Shown piece by piece: positions 34,307 to 42,681 of a stretch of 64,000 nucleotides of DNA. Location: contig NZ_VSKK01000003.1 of assembly GCF_008086205.1 (NCBI RefSeq), positions 248,001 to 312,000 of the forward strand. The letters run 5' to 3'. Under the pieces are notes generated by a model. The model was not told the origin of the DNA and made no database searches. It saw only the letters and a list, made by a program, of their open reading frames with translations. The position numbers and the translations under genes are program-made. Source of the stretch: Bizionia myxarmorum (GTDB taxonomy: Bacteria > Bacteroidota > Bacteroidia > Flavobacteriales > Flavobacteriaceae). Each line of letters starts with the position of its first letter. Positions within the stretch are counted from its first letter, which is position 1.

Positions 34307-35341
34307 TTATAAATTAAATTCCCATGATTTATCCTGATTGTAAAATAAGCAACCTTGTTTTACGGTTAATGGACTGTCAAAATTATTAGTATATAAACTG
34401 CCAGTTCCTAAACCTTGTGGCAAATTGTTATTAAGATTGTAAGTCCATTGTGCAATAGCGTTTAAGCCCACATTACTTTCTAAAGCACTAGTAACCCACC
34501 ATCCTATTCGCTGATTTTCGGCATATTGAATCCATTCCGAACTACCTTGCCAACCACCAACAAAACTAGGTTTTAAAATTATATACTGTGGATTTATTTT
34601 TTGTAATAATACTTTTTTTTCTGAACTTTCAAAAACACCTATCAACTCTTCATCTAATGCAATGGCTATTGGCGTTTCTGCGCATAAATTAGACATTTCT
34701 TCTATTTGGCCAGCTTTTATAGGCTGTTCTATAGAATGTAAATTTAATTCCGATAAGCGTTTTAATTTTTCTAAAGCTTCATTGGGAGAAAAAGCACCGT
34801 TGGCATCCACACGCAACTCTATGTCTGCTGCAGAAAATTCTTTTCGAATAGCTTTCAGTAAAGCCAATTCAGTTTCAAAATCTATGGCTCCAATTTTCAT
34901 TTTAATACAACTGAAGCCCGATTCAATTTTTTCTTGAATTTGCTGCTTCATAAAAGCTTCAGTTCCCATCCAAATTAAACCATTTATTGGAATTGATTTG
35001 GTGTTTTGAGTAAATTCTGAAGGAAATAAAAGAAAAGGATTTTCTGAATACAAAGATTTAAAAGCCATTTCTAAACCAAATTGAATGCTTGGAAATTCTT
35101 GCAATTTTTCATATAAAACAGGTAAACCTAAATGCATATTAGCACAGGTCCATTTTAGTTGATCTACGTAAGTGGGTACATCATCCGCACTTAAACCGCG
35201 CAAAATACCGCATTCTCCAATTCCTTGTTTACCGTTTTCAGTAATACGAATAAACCACGTTTCTTTCGTTTTTAAAACACCACGAGACGTCCCGCTAGGC
35301 TGCTTAAAATTGAGAATATATGGATAATAGGTTGCTTTCAT
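34307..35341 (-). CDS. menC: o-Succinylbenzoate synthase
   Basis: A 344-residue enolase-superfamily enzyme that dehydrates SHCHC to o-succinylbenzoate. The K-x-K pair is in I-K-M-K-I-G (about 152-157). The metal ligands are D in R-V-D-A-N-G-A-F (about 181), E in I-E-Q-P-I-K (about 209) and D in A-L-D-E-E-L (about 233). The second lysine is in I-L-K-P-S-F-V-G-G (about 258). I chose the ATG at 35341 (MKATYYPYILNF) over 35353, because the family opens with this strand. It heads the menC-CPBP-menE operon and is divergent from the sterol desaturase gene. Confidence 0.9.
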   Translation of the reverse strand: MKATYYPYILNFKQPSGTSRGVLKTKETWFIRITENGKQGIGECGILRGLSADDVPTYVDQLKWTCANMHLGLPVLYEKLQEFPSIQFGLEMAFKSLYSENPFLLFPSEFTQNTKSIPINGLIWMGTEAFMKQQIQEKIESGFSCIKMKIGAIDFETELALLKAIRKEFSAADIELRVDANGAFSPNEALEKLKRLSELNLHSIEQPIKAGQIEEMSNLCAETPIAIALDEELIGVFESSEKKVLLQKINPQYIILKPSFVGGWQGSSEWIQYAENQRIGWWVTSALESNVGLNAIAQWTYNLNNNLPQGLGTGSLYTNNFDSPLTVKQGCLFYNQDKSWEFNL

Positions 35342-35399
35342 ATAAGGATTCAAAAGTACTCAAAATATTTTGTATTTTAGACATCATAAATCAATCCAA

Positions 35400-36344
35400 A
35401 TGCCTGAATTTCCAAACCTCATTTTATTTGCTATCCCCGTTTTTATACTGGCTATGTTGTTAGAAATGTATGTCATTACAAAACAGCAGATTAAAAGCTA
35501 TGAATTAATAGATTCCTTATCGTCCATTGCCATGGGTATAGGGAATGTTTTTATTGAATTTTTGAGTAAGGCCGTTGTGTTATTTTCTTTTTTTTGGATT
35601 TATGAAAATCTACGAATTTTTACTATTCCAATATCTTGGTGGAGTTTTATTCTGATATTCTTTGCGGACGATTTATCTTATTATTTTTTTCATCGCATAT
35701 CACATGAAAGTCGCCTGTTTTGGGCATCTCATGTCGTGCATCACTCTTCAAAACATTATAATTTAAGTACGGCATTACGCCAAACGTGGTCTGGCGGATT
35801 TTACACTTTTGTATTTTGGTTATGGATGCCTTTAGTGGGTTTTCATCCCGCCATGATTTTATTACAAATGTCTATTAGTCTGCTTTATCAGTTCTGGATT
35901 CATACCGAAACCATCAATAAAATGCCTAAATGGTTTGAAGCGGTAATGAATACGCCATCGCATCACCGCGTTCATCATGGTAGTAATCCGCTGTATTTAG
36001 ATAGAAATCATGCGGGTATTCTCATTATTTGGGATAAATTATTTGGCACGTTTCAGCCGGAACTTAAAGAAGAAAAAGTTATTTATGGATTGGTGGTAAA
36101 TATTGAGACGTACAATCCGTTTAAAATTGCTTTTTTAGAATGGCGCGATTTATTTATAGATGCTTTCTCCGGTAAAAAATCGTTTAAACAGCGTTTGCAA
36201 TATCTAATTAAGCCACCTGGCTGGAGACATGATGGAACTGGAAAATTGAGTGGTGATTTGCGAGACGAATGGTTGCAGAGTAGCGCGCAGTCGCAGTCGC
36301 AGTCGCAGTCGCAGTCGCAGTTTAATGAAAACATAAATTTGTAA
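35400..36344 (+). CDS. Sterol desaturase/fatty acid hydroxylase family protein
   Basis: A 314-residue membrane di-iron oxygenase. The three histidine boxes are H-R-I-S-H, H-V-V-H-H (about residues 97-120) and H-R-V-H-H (about 182-186). Four or five membrane helices flank them. Bacterial members hydroxylate fatty acyl, sphingoid or sterol chains. The start ATG at 35400 replaces an upstream TTG reading. The C-terminus carries Q-S repeated five times, coded by an exact (CAGTCG)5 microsatellite. An SDR follows after 28 bases. Substrate unknown; hydroxylation of a capnine-type lipid or of a fatty acid is possible but unproven. Confidence 0.82.
   Translation: MPEFPNLILFAIPVFILAMLLEMYVITKQQIKSYELIDSLSSIAMGIGNVFIEFLSKAVVLFSFFWIYENLRIFTIPISWWSFILIFFADDLSYYFFHRISHESRLFWASHVVHHSSKHYNLSTALRQTWSGGFYTFVFWLWMPLVGFHPAMILLQMSISLLYQFWIHTETINKMPKWFEAVMNTPSHHRVHHGSNPLYLDRNHAGILIIWDKLFGTFQPELKEEKVIYGLVVNIETYNPFKIAFLEWRDLFIDAFSGKKSFKQRLQYLIKPPGWRHDGTGKLSGDLRDEWLQSSAQSQSQSQSQSQFNENINL
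36288..36320 (+). repeat. (CAGTCG)5 microsatellite inside the desaturase gene
   Basis: Five exact CAGTCG hexamers plus CAG, coding Q-S-Q-S-Q-S-Q-S-Q-S-Q near the C-terminus. Because the unit is six bases, length changes keep the frame and only vary the tail. Confidence 0.9.
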
Positions 36345-36372
36345 TAGAGAAATCTTACTTTTTAGAACACAT

Positions 36373-37164
36373 ATGAATTTTAACAATCAGACTATTTGGA
36401 TTACGGGTGCTTCAAGTGGAATTGGCAAAGCTTTAGTGATGGCTTTAGATAATCAAAACTGTCAACTGATTATTTCTTCACGCCGATTAGAAGATTTAGA
36501 AGCCGTTAAAAATTCATGCTTAAATCCTCAAAATATTGCTTGTTTACCTTTTGATTTAGCGGATTATCAAGAAATGGCTTTTGTTGTTGAAACGGCACAA
36601 TCCTTTTTTGGCAACATTGATATTTTAATAAACAATGGCGGCATTAGTCAACGTTCACTAATTATAGAAACGGATATTGCTGTCGATAAAAAATTGATGG
36701 AAATTGATTATCTCGGAACCGTAGCACTTTCTAAAGCACTTCTACCCTATTTTATTAAGCAACAATCAGGTCAGTTTGTAACCGTAACGAGTTTAATGGG
36801 GAAATTTTCTTCGCCATACCGTTCAGGGTATTGCGGCGCAAAACATGCGCTTCATGGTTTTTTTGATACACTACGATTAGAGCATGAAAAAGATGGCATT
36901 TCCGTTACTTTAATCTGCCCCGGATTCGTAAATACGGCTGTTGCTAAAAATGCGCAAACCGGTGATGGCAGCCAACAAAATATTCAAGATTCCGCTACAG
37001 AAAACGGCCTTGACGTTAATGATTTTGCAGAACGCATGCTAAAAGCCGTGCATAAAAAGAAATTTGAAGCTTATTTCGGGAAAAAAGAAGTTTTAGGAAT
37101 TTACTTGAAACGCTATTTTCCGAAGTTTTTGCATTGGTATACTTTGAGGAGCATAGTGCGGTAA
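36373..37164 (+). CDS. SDR family oxidoreductase (DHRS7-like)
   Basis: A 263-residue short-chain dehydrogenase. The cofactor loop is T-G-A-S-S-G-I-G (11-18), followed by N-N-G-G-I-S (about 87-92, variant of NNAG). The catalytic residues are a serine in V-T-S-L-M-G (about 139) and Y-C-G-A-K (Tyr near 152, Lys near 156). The C-terminal region up to Y-T-L-R-S-I-V-R is long and basic, as in membrane-associated DHRS7-like enzymes. It follows the sterol desaturase after 28 bases, so both probably act on the same lipid. Keto-sphingoid or keto-capnine reductases are SDRs of this kind; that role here is inference. Confidence 0.85.
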   Translation: MNFNNQTIWITGASSGIGKALVMALDNQNCQLIISSRRLEDLEAVKNSCLNPQNIACLPFDLADYQEMAFVVETAQSFFGNIDILINNGGISQRSLIIETDIAVDKKLMEIDYLGTVALSKALLPYFIKQQSGQFVTVTSLMGKFSSPYRSGYCGAKHALHGFFDTLRLEHEKDGISVTLICPGFVNTAVAKNAQTGDGSQQNIQDSATENGLDVNDFAERMLKAVHKKKFEAYFGKKEVLGIYLKRYFPKFLHWYTLRSIVR

Positions 37165-37167
37165 AAT

Positions 37168-37845
37168 TTACAACTCCAAACTCTCCCCAATTCCCAATAA
37201 CATCAAATCTTTATCTTTCTCAAAAAACTTGCGTTTGGCCACTTCATGATCAATTTCTATATAGCCAAACGTGTCATAATGATAGCCGAGTATTTTATCA
37301 CATTGCACAAAATCGCTTGCTAAAATAGCATCGTCGATTCCCATGGTGAAATTATCGCCTATTGGCAAAATGGCCAAGTCCAATTTGGTGCGCAATGGAA
37401 TCAGCTTCATATCCATTGTTAAAGCCGTATCACCCGCTATATAAATATTTTTATGTTCGCCTTCAATAACAAATCCGCCAGGTTGCCCACCGTAACTGCC
37501 ATCTGGAAAAGATGACGTGTGAATGGCATTTACGTATTTCACTTCACCAAATTCAAAATCCCAAGAACCACCATGATTCATAGGGTGCCCTTCCAATCCT
37601 TTATTTTGAAAATACGTTACAATTTCAAAGTTAGAAACTATAACAGCATCCGTGCGCTTGGCAATTGCTTCTACGTCCAAAATATGATCTTGATGTGCAT
37701 GCGTAAGCAGAATATAATCTGCTTTTAAGGTATTAATATCTATATGTGATGCTTTTTCGTTACCCGTGATAAAAGGATCTACTAAAATATGAACACCCTC
37801 TGCTTCTATTCCTAAACTGGCATGTCCGTAAAATGTAATTTTCAT
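37168..37845 (-). CDS. UPF0173-type MBL-fold metal-dependent hydrolase
   Basis: A 225-residue cytosolic MBL protein. Metal ligands are in L-T-H-A-H-Q-D-H-I-L-D (about 48-58) and G-D-T-A-L-T-M-D-M-K (about 138-147), with P-I-G-D-N-F-T-M-G later and H-Y-D near 193. It opens with M-K-I-T-F-Y-G-H-A-S, a UPF0173 signature. Substrate unknown. It is 77 bases after menA on the same strand and may share that transcript. It converges with the SDR gene, 3 bases apart. Confidence 0.88.
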   Translation of the reverse strand: MKITFYGHASLGIEAEGVHILVDPFITGNEKASHIDINTLKADYILLTHAHQDHILDVEAIAKRTDAVIVSNFEIVTYFQNKGLEGHPMNHGGSWDFEFGEVKYVNAIHTSSFPDGSYGGQPGGFVIEGEHKNIYIAGDTALTMDMKLIPLRTKLDLAILPIGDNFTMGIDDAILASDFVQCDKILGYHYDTFGYIEIDHEVAKRKFFEKDKDLMLLGIGESLEL

Positions 37846-37922
37846 TAAAAAGGATTTTAAATTTATGTATTGAAAAATACAAAATCTTCAACAATTTCAA
37901 CACTACAAAAGCATAAAAAATA

Positions 37923-38825
37923 TTAGATAAGATAACCAACGCCCATTAAAATAGCGAGTAAGAATGTCGAAATAGCTACTTTTTTTAATTCCGTATCCAA
38001 CATGGAAGGCACTGTAACTTTCTTAACGTAAATAATATGTTTTATCAAGGGGATAAACATAATCATAAACATAAAATTGAAAGGAGATACATAATATAAA
38101 ATAGCGAAAACAATAGAAATAATGATAGCACCAACTATTAAAAAATAGTGATAGCGTTTGGCTTTGTTTAATCCTAATTTTACGGCCAAGGTAATTTTAT
38201 TCGAATTTCTATCCGAATTGATATCGCGCATATTATTCAAATTTAAAACGGCGACACTCAAAAGACCAATAGCACAAGCCGGCAGAATAATAACATGATC
38301 AATTTTTAAGGCATATAAAAAATAGGTTCCCAATCCGCTAACTAATCCGAAGAAAACAAAAACAAAAATATCGCCCAATCCTTTATAACCGTAGGCAGAC
38401 TCGCCCACTGTATAAGTAATTGCCGAATAAACGGATAAACCTCCCATACTTAAAAACAACATGGTATATAAAAAATGGCGCATGCCAAAAGCGCTAAAAA
38501 GTAAAGATACAACCAAAACTATAATAATCAGAATATTGATTTTAATAGCAGTAAACATTTGCTCTGGAGACACCTCTCCACTTTGTAAAGCGCGAAGTGG
38601 ACCAACACGTTCGTGATTATCAGTACCTTTTACACCATCGCCATAATCATTAGCAAAATTAGAAAGCACTTGTAAAGCCAAGGTTGTTAAAATGGCTAAA
38701 ATGAAAATATACCAATTCATATACCCATTATAGGCTGCAAAACAAGTGGCAATTATAATTCCAGAAATAGATAATGGCAACGTACGAAGGCGCGCTGCTG
38801 AAACCCAATGTTTAAATGATGGCAT
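37923..38825 (-). CDS. menA: 1,4-Dihydroxy-2-naphthoate polyprenyltransferase
   Basis: A 300-residue UbiA-family membrane prenyltransferase with about eight helices. It joins a polyprenyl chain to DHNA, making demethylmenaquinone. The first aspartate motif is N-D-Y-G-D-G-V-K-G-T-D (about 59-69), and the second lies around M-R-D-I-N-S-D-R-N-S-N-K (about 200-211). MenB is 9 bases upstream. The start M-P-S-F-K-H-W-V-S-A-A-R-L-R-T-L-P is standard for Bacteroidota MenA. Confidence 0.92.
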   Translation of the reverse strand: MPSFKHWVSAARLRTLPLSISGIIIATCFAAYNGYMNWYIFILAILTTLALQVLSNFANDYGDGVKGTDNHERVGPLRALQSGEVSPEQMFTAIKINILIIIVLVVSLLFSAFGMRHFLYTMLFLSMGGLSVYSAITYTVGESAYGYKGLGDIFVFVFFGLVSGLGTYFLYALKIDHVIILPACAIGLLSVAVLNLNNMRDINSDRNSNKITLAVKLGLNKAKRYHYFLIVGAIIISIVFAILYYVSPFNFMFMIMFIPLIKHIIYVKKVTVPSMLDTELKKVAISTFLLAILMGVGYLI

Positions 38826-38834
38826 AGTTTTTAT

Positions 38835-39674
38835 TTAAGGAATCCACTTTTTAGGGAAATTAGGTTTTCGCTTTTCTAAGAAGGCATCGCGACCTTCTTT
38901 AGCTTCATCCGTCATATAAGCTAATCGGGTTGCTTCACCTGCAAAAACTTGTTGTCCTACCATGCCATCATCAGTTAAATTCATAGCGAATTTCAACATT
39001 CTAATGGAAGTTGGCGATTTTCCTAAAATTTCTTGTGCCCATTCAAAAGCAGTTGTTTCTAGCTCATCATGGGGAATTACGGCGTTAACCATGCCCATTT
39101 CATAAGCTTCTTGAGCCGAGTAATTTCGACCTAAAAAGAAAATTTCACGTGCTCTTTTCTGTCCCACCATTTTGGCCAAGTATGCCGATCCGTAACCACC
39201 ATCAAAGCTAGTCACATCGGCATCCGTTTGCTTAAAAATAGCGTGTTCTTTACTGGCAAGTGTTAAATCGCAAACCACATGTAAACTATGTCCGCCACCA
39301 ACAGCCCAACCTGGAACTACGGCAATAACCGCTTTTGGCATAAAACGAATTAAGCGTTGCACTTCCAAAATATTTAAACGGTGGTAGCCATCTTCACCTA
39401 CATAACCTTGATGACCACGAGCTTTTTGGTCGCCGCCAGAGCAAAAACTATAAACACCATCCTTACTTGAAGGTCCTTCAGCAGATAATAATACAACACC
39501 AATATTCACATCTTCCCCGGCATCATAAAAAGCTTCATATAATTCCTTGGTCGTTTTTGGACGAAAAGCATTTCTGACATCTGGTCTATTAAAAGCAATA
39601 CGCGCTACCCCATCACACTTTTGATAGGTGATATCTTCATATTCTTTAACCGTTTTCCAGTTTATTACACTCAT
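38835..39674 (-). CDS. menB: 1,4-Dihydroxy-2-naphthoyl-CoA synthase
   Basis: A 279-residue crotonase-family enzyme that cyclises o-succinylbenzoyl-CoA to DHNA-CoA. The oxyanion site is in G-W-A-V-G-G-G-H-S-L-H (about 122-132), and the characteristic MenB segment Y-S-F-C-S-G-G-D-Q-K-A-R is near 79-90. The D-V-T-S-F-D-G-G-Y-G-S region (about 153-163) contains the catalytic Asp. The start ATG at 39674 (MSVINWKTVKEYEDI) is used; the ATG at 39692 would add six basic residues. A promoter with TTG-N16-TAATTTTG lies just upstream. Confidence 0.94.
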   Translation of the reverse strand: MSVINWKTVKEYEDITYQKCDGVARIAFNRPDVRNAFRPKTTKELYEAFYDAGEDVNIGVVLLSAEGPSSKDGVYSFCSGGDQKARGHQGYVGEDGYHRLNILEVQRLIRFMPKAVIAVVPGWAVGGGHSLHVVCDLTLASKEHAIFKQTDADVTSFDGGYGSAYLAKMVGQKRAREIFFLGRNYSAQEAYEMGMVNAVIPHDELETTAFEWAQEILGKSPTSIRMLKFAMNLTDDGMVGQQVFAGEATRLAYMTDEAKEGRDAFLEKRKPNFPKKWIP

Positions 39675-39689
39675 TTTCTTTATTTTTAT

Positions 39690-39716
39690 CAAAATTAATT
39701 ATTATTTATCTAACAA
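39690..39716 (-). promoter_or_regulatory. Candidate promoter of menB-menA
   Basis: Minus strand TTG (39714-39716), 16 bases, then TAATTTTG (39690-39697), about 16 bases before the menB start. It is the same layout as upstream of the alpha-oxoamine synthase gene. Confidence 0.5.
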
Positions 39717-39725
39717 TTTAGTTCC

Positions 39726-40844
39726 ATGAGAAATATTCTATTTTTATTAATCCTGCTATTTACCTTTTCAACTAGCTTTTCACAAAGTTATACATTTAAA
39801 ACTGTTATTGATTTAGAAACTACCGATGTTATCAGTCAAGGAAATACTGGAACATGCTGGAGTTTTTCAACGTCATCGTTTTTGGAAAGTGAAATTATGC
39901 GTATGACTGGTAAAAATATTGATATTTCAGAAATGTTTCAAGTGCGTCACACCTATCCTAAAAAAGCATGGAATTATGTTATGCGTCAAGGTAAAGCACA
40001 ATTTAGTGAAGGCGGTTTAGCCCATGATGTGATGAACAGCATCAAAGATTATGGTTTGGTACCACAATCCGTTTATAGCGGTTTGGATATGGATGCTAAC
40101 GGACATAACCATGCTGAAATGGTTGCCGTTTTAAAAGGTATGTTAGATGTTTATATTGATAATCCAGGAAGAAGCTTATCGCCTAAATGGCAAGCTGTTG
40201 TTAATGGAACTTTAGATACGTATTTAGGTAAAGCTATTTCAAAATTTTCTTATGAAGGTGTAGAATATACGCCCAAGTCGTTTCAGGCTATGACTAAAAT
40301 CAATCCAGATAATTACGTCAGCATTACCTCTTTTACGCATCAACCGTTTTACTCGAATTTCATTTTAAATCTTCCTGATAATTTTTCAAATGGTAGTTTT
40401 CATAATGTAAAATTGGATGAGCTTATGGGCACTATTAATAATGCTTTAGAAAATGGTTTCACGGTTGAATTAGATTGTGATGTTAGTGAAAAAACATTTT
40501 CTGCTAAACATGGTATCGCTGTTATTCCTGAAAATGATGACACTGCGGCTGAAGCTATTATTAGTGTAAGACCAGAAAAGAAGATTACACCAGAATATAG
40601 ACAGCAAGAATTTGAAAATTACGCCACCACTGATGATCATTTAATGCACATTACTGGGATGTTAAAAGATCAGAACGGAACCATTTATTATAAAGTGAAA
40701 AATTCTTGGGGAAATGATGAAAATCGTGTTGCTAACGCTGGATATATCTATATGAGCGAAGCTTTTATGCGTTTAAAAACAATTTCAGTAATGGTACATA
40801 AAGATGCCCTTACAAAAGATTTGAAGAAAAAATTAAACCTATAA
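39726..40844 (+). CDS. C1 family cysteine peptidase, secreted (bleomycin hydrolase-like)
   Basis: A 372-residue papain-like peptidase with a signal peptide (1-20, cleaved before Q-S-Y or S-Y-T). The active cysteine is C44 in G-N-T-G-T-C-W-S-F-S. The histidine is in D-D-H-L-M-H-I-T-G and the asparagine in V-K-N-S-W-G, both near the C-terminus. The order fits the C1B (PepC/bleomycin hydrolase) group, but it is shorter and exported. It starts 52 bases from menB on the opposite strand. Likely an aminopeptidase of the periplasm. Confidence 0.85.
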   Translation: MRNILFLLILLFTFSTSFSQSYTFKTVIDLETTDVISQGNTGTCWSFSTSSFLESEIMRMTGKNIDISEMFQVRHTYPKKAWNYVMRQGKAQFSEGGLAHDVMNSIKDYGLVPQSVYSGLDMDANGHNHAEMVAVLKGMLDVYIDNPGRSLSPKWQAVVNGTLDTYLGKAISKFSYEGVEYTPKSFQAMTKINPDNYVSITSFTHQPFYSNFILNLPDNFSNGSFHNVKLDELMGTINNALENGFTVELDCDVSEKTFSAKHGIAVIPENDDTAAEAIISVRPEKKITPEYRQQEFENYATTDDHLMHITGMLKDQNGTIYYKVKNSWGNDENRVANAGYIYMSEAFMRLKTISVMVHKDALTKDLKKKLNL

Positions 40845-40872
40845 AACGCCTACTAAAGTCCTCAATTCCTAA

Positions 40873-41271
40873 TTAAAACGGCATATCAGAAAATATTTAA
40901 GTTTACAAATTGCCGACTTCTATTTTTTCAAAGATTCCGTAGATGTTGAATTCGCCGAAGATGTGCATGTTTGTTAAAATGTTTTACAGGAAATAATTTC
41001 TAGAAGTAAACTTTATTATGCCAAGAACAAGAATAAACCCTTCGGACTTATTGTAAATAAATTCTATAGGTATACAAAAGTCCCTAGTGATGCCAAAAAA
41101 TTAGAGCTCGAATTGCCAAACCTAATTGCCACAGCTGTAGTAACCCGAGATGATGCTTTAGCTATAAATTTCGATCTAGAAAATCACTTCTTTAAAACCA
41201 TGAAAAGACGCCTATTCCCTAATATGAAATCGGCTGAACATTGGATTGTTGAGAAAATTAATACAGCATAA
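40873..41271 (+). pseudogene. Decayed gene with internal stop, no start codon
   Basis: A frame of about 130 codons ending in TAA at 41269. It reads K-Y-L-S-L-Q-I-A-D-F-Y-F-F-K-D-S-V-D-V-E-F-A-E-D-V-H-V-C, then a stop at 40975-40977 and a coherent 97-residue remainder with K-P-F-G-L-I-V-N-K-F-Y and a closing A-E-H-W-I-V-E-K-I. There is no ATG before the first part. The shape recalls a small flavobacterial STAS-like protein family (recalled, not searched). The gap between the C1 peptidase and CvfB genes holds nothing else. Confidence 0.55.
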
Positions 41272-41273
41272 AT

Positions 41274-42107
41274 TTATTCTGCTAAATAGATGCCGTCGTC
41301 TTTAATTTCAATCAATTTTTGCTTGTAAAGTGTACCAACAGCCTTTTTAAAACTCTTTTTACTCATCTGTAAAAGATTTTTAATAGCTTCTGGATCTGAT
41401 TTGTCAGTTAAGTTTAGATATCCACCATGATCTTGGAGTTCTTTCATGATTAAATCCGCATTTGGTTCAATACTTCTATAACCAATTTTACCAAGTACAA
41501 TATCTAGCTTATTGTCTTCACGGATTTTTTTAACGTAACCTTTTAATCGGTCACCCACGGATAAATCTTGGAAGATATCATCATTGAAAATTAAACCAAG
41601 ATGTTTTTTATTCACAATAACGTTCATACCCATATCTGAAGGATGCGAAACAATTAAATCCACTTCCTGATAAGGTAAAACGGTTAATTCTTTATTATCT
41701 AAAAAATGATTGGTTTTACTAGAGGCAACTAATCGATTAGATTCATCATCTAAAAAGCAATACACCAAATACCAACCGCCTTTTTTCATTTTAAAGGCTT
41801 GCTCTCTAAAAGGACAGAATAATTCCTTTACCATTCCCCAATCCAGAAAAGCGCCGTGCTCTGTAATCGCGTTACAACGCAGTAAAGCAAAATCACCTCG
41901 TGTTATATAAGGTTTATCCGTAACGGCTACTAGACGCTCCTCATTATCGAGATACACAAATACATCCAGCTTATCCCAAATTTTAAATTCCTTTGGCACG
42001 TAGCGGTTAGGCAATAAAACTTCATTACCATCACTGTCTTCTAAAAATAATCCAGGTTCTGTTTCCCGTAAAATTTCTAATGTATTGTATTCTCCAATTT
42101 TTATCAT
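41274..42107 (-). CDS. CvfB-like S1 RNA-binding protein
   Basis: A 277-residue protein of the CvfB family, with several S1-like beta-barrel domains followed by a winged helix. N-terminal segments read L-E-I-L-R-E-T-E-P-G-L-F-L and A-V-T-D-K-P-Y. The third domain shows R-L-K-G-Y-V-K-K-I-R-E-D-N-K-L-D-I-V-L-G, a strong S1 signature. The C-terminal winged helix ends with K-K-S-F-K-K-A-V-G-T-L-Y-K-Q-K-L-I. Staphylococcal CvfB binds RNA and affects virulence; in Flavobacteria the role is unknown. It stops 2 bases after the end of the decayed gene on the other strand. Confidence 0.85.
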   Translation of the reverse strand: MIKIGEYNTLEILRETEPGLFLEDSDGNEVLLPNRYVPKEFKIWDKLDVFVYLDNEERLVAVTDKPYITRGDFALLRCNAITEHGAFLDWGMVKELFCPFREQAFKMKKGGWYLVYCFLDDESNRLVASSKTNHFLDNKELTVLPYQEVDLIVSHPSDMGMNVIVNKKHLGLIFNDDIFQDLSVGDRLKGYVKKIREDNKLDIVLGKIGYRSIEPNADLIMKELQDHGGYLNLTDKSDPEAIKNLLQMSKKSFKKAVGTLYKQKLIEIKDDGIYLAE

Positions 42108-42190
42108 GCTACAAAGGTAATATTTTATAAGATATTATAAGCATCTGTTCTTTGGATTTAGACGACATCATTAAAAATCATTTATTGTCA

Positions 42191-42225
42191 TAAAAAAAAC
42201 GCCACTTGTAGTAAATGGCGTTTTC
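42191..42225 (-). terminator. Rho-independent terminator after DUF2853 gene
   Basis: A 9-bp stem (AAAACGCCA/TGGCGTTTT) with T-runs on both strands; on the minus strand it ends the DUF2853 transcript. Confidence 0.75.
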
Positions 42226-42255
42226 TAATTTATAGTTTTTTTGAAAATTTACAGT

Positions 42256-42594
42256 TTAGTAAATTCCTTCTTTTTTAAAATGTTTTGTTAACATATAATA
42301 AACAACGGCTCTGTATTTGTTACGGTTTGACTTTCCGTATTGCTCCATAACAGCTTCTAAACCTTTATCCAATTCTGGACTGTCTTTTAAGCCTAATTTT
42401 TTAATTAAAAAATTATTTTTTACAGTAGCCAATTCTTTAGGATCAGAACCTGAAACGGTAGCTGCATCAGCATTATAAATAGATGGTCCACAACCAATGG
42501 TTACTTTGGTTAATAAATCCATATCTGCACTCATGCCCATTTTATCTTTTAAATCGGCTGCATACTTGGCTATTAATTCGTCTCTTTTACTCAT
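42256..42594 (-). CDS. DUF2853 family protein
   Basis: A 112-residue, mostly helical, cytosolic protein. It starts M-S-K-R-D-E-L-I-A-K-Y-A-A-D-L-K and ends V-Y-Y-M-L-T-K-H-F, which are the hallmarks of DUF2853. No enzyme motif is seen and no function is known. It sits 87 bases after menD on the same strand and ends in its own terminator, so it may be co-expressed with the menaquinone genes. Confidence 0.85.
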   Translation of the reverse strand: MSKRDELIAKYAADLKDKMGMSADMDLLTKVTIGCGPSIYNADAATVSGSDPKELATVKNNFLIKKLGLKDSPELDKGLEAVMEQYGKSNRNKYRAVVYYMLTKHFKKEGIY

Positions 42595-42681
42595 GTCTTT
42601 TAAATTTTAAATGTGGTTAATATTACACCCATAATATAAGCAATTTTCAATAAATTAAAAAATATAATAATTCAATTAAAT

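Noticed and set aside
36083-36334. Open frames on the minus strand with D-C repeats (DCDCDC) opposite the desaturase tail
   Set aside because: The D-C run is simply the other strand of the (CAGTCG)5 repeat; there is no independent evidence for a gene.
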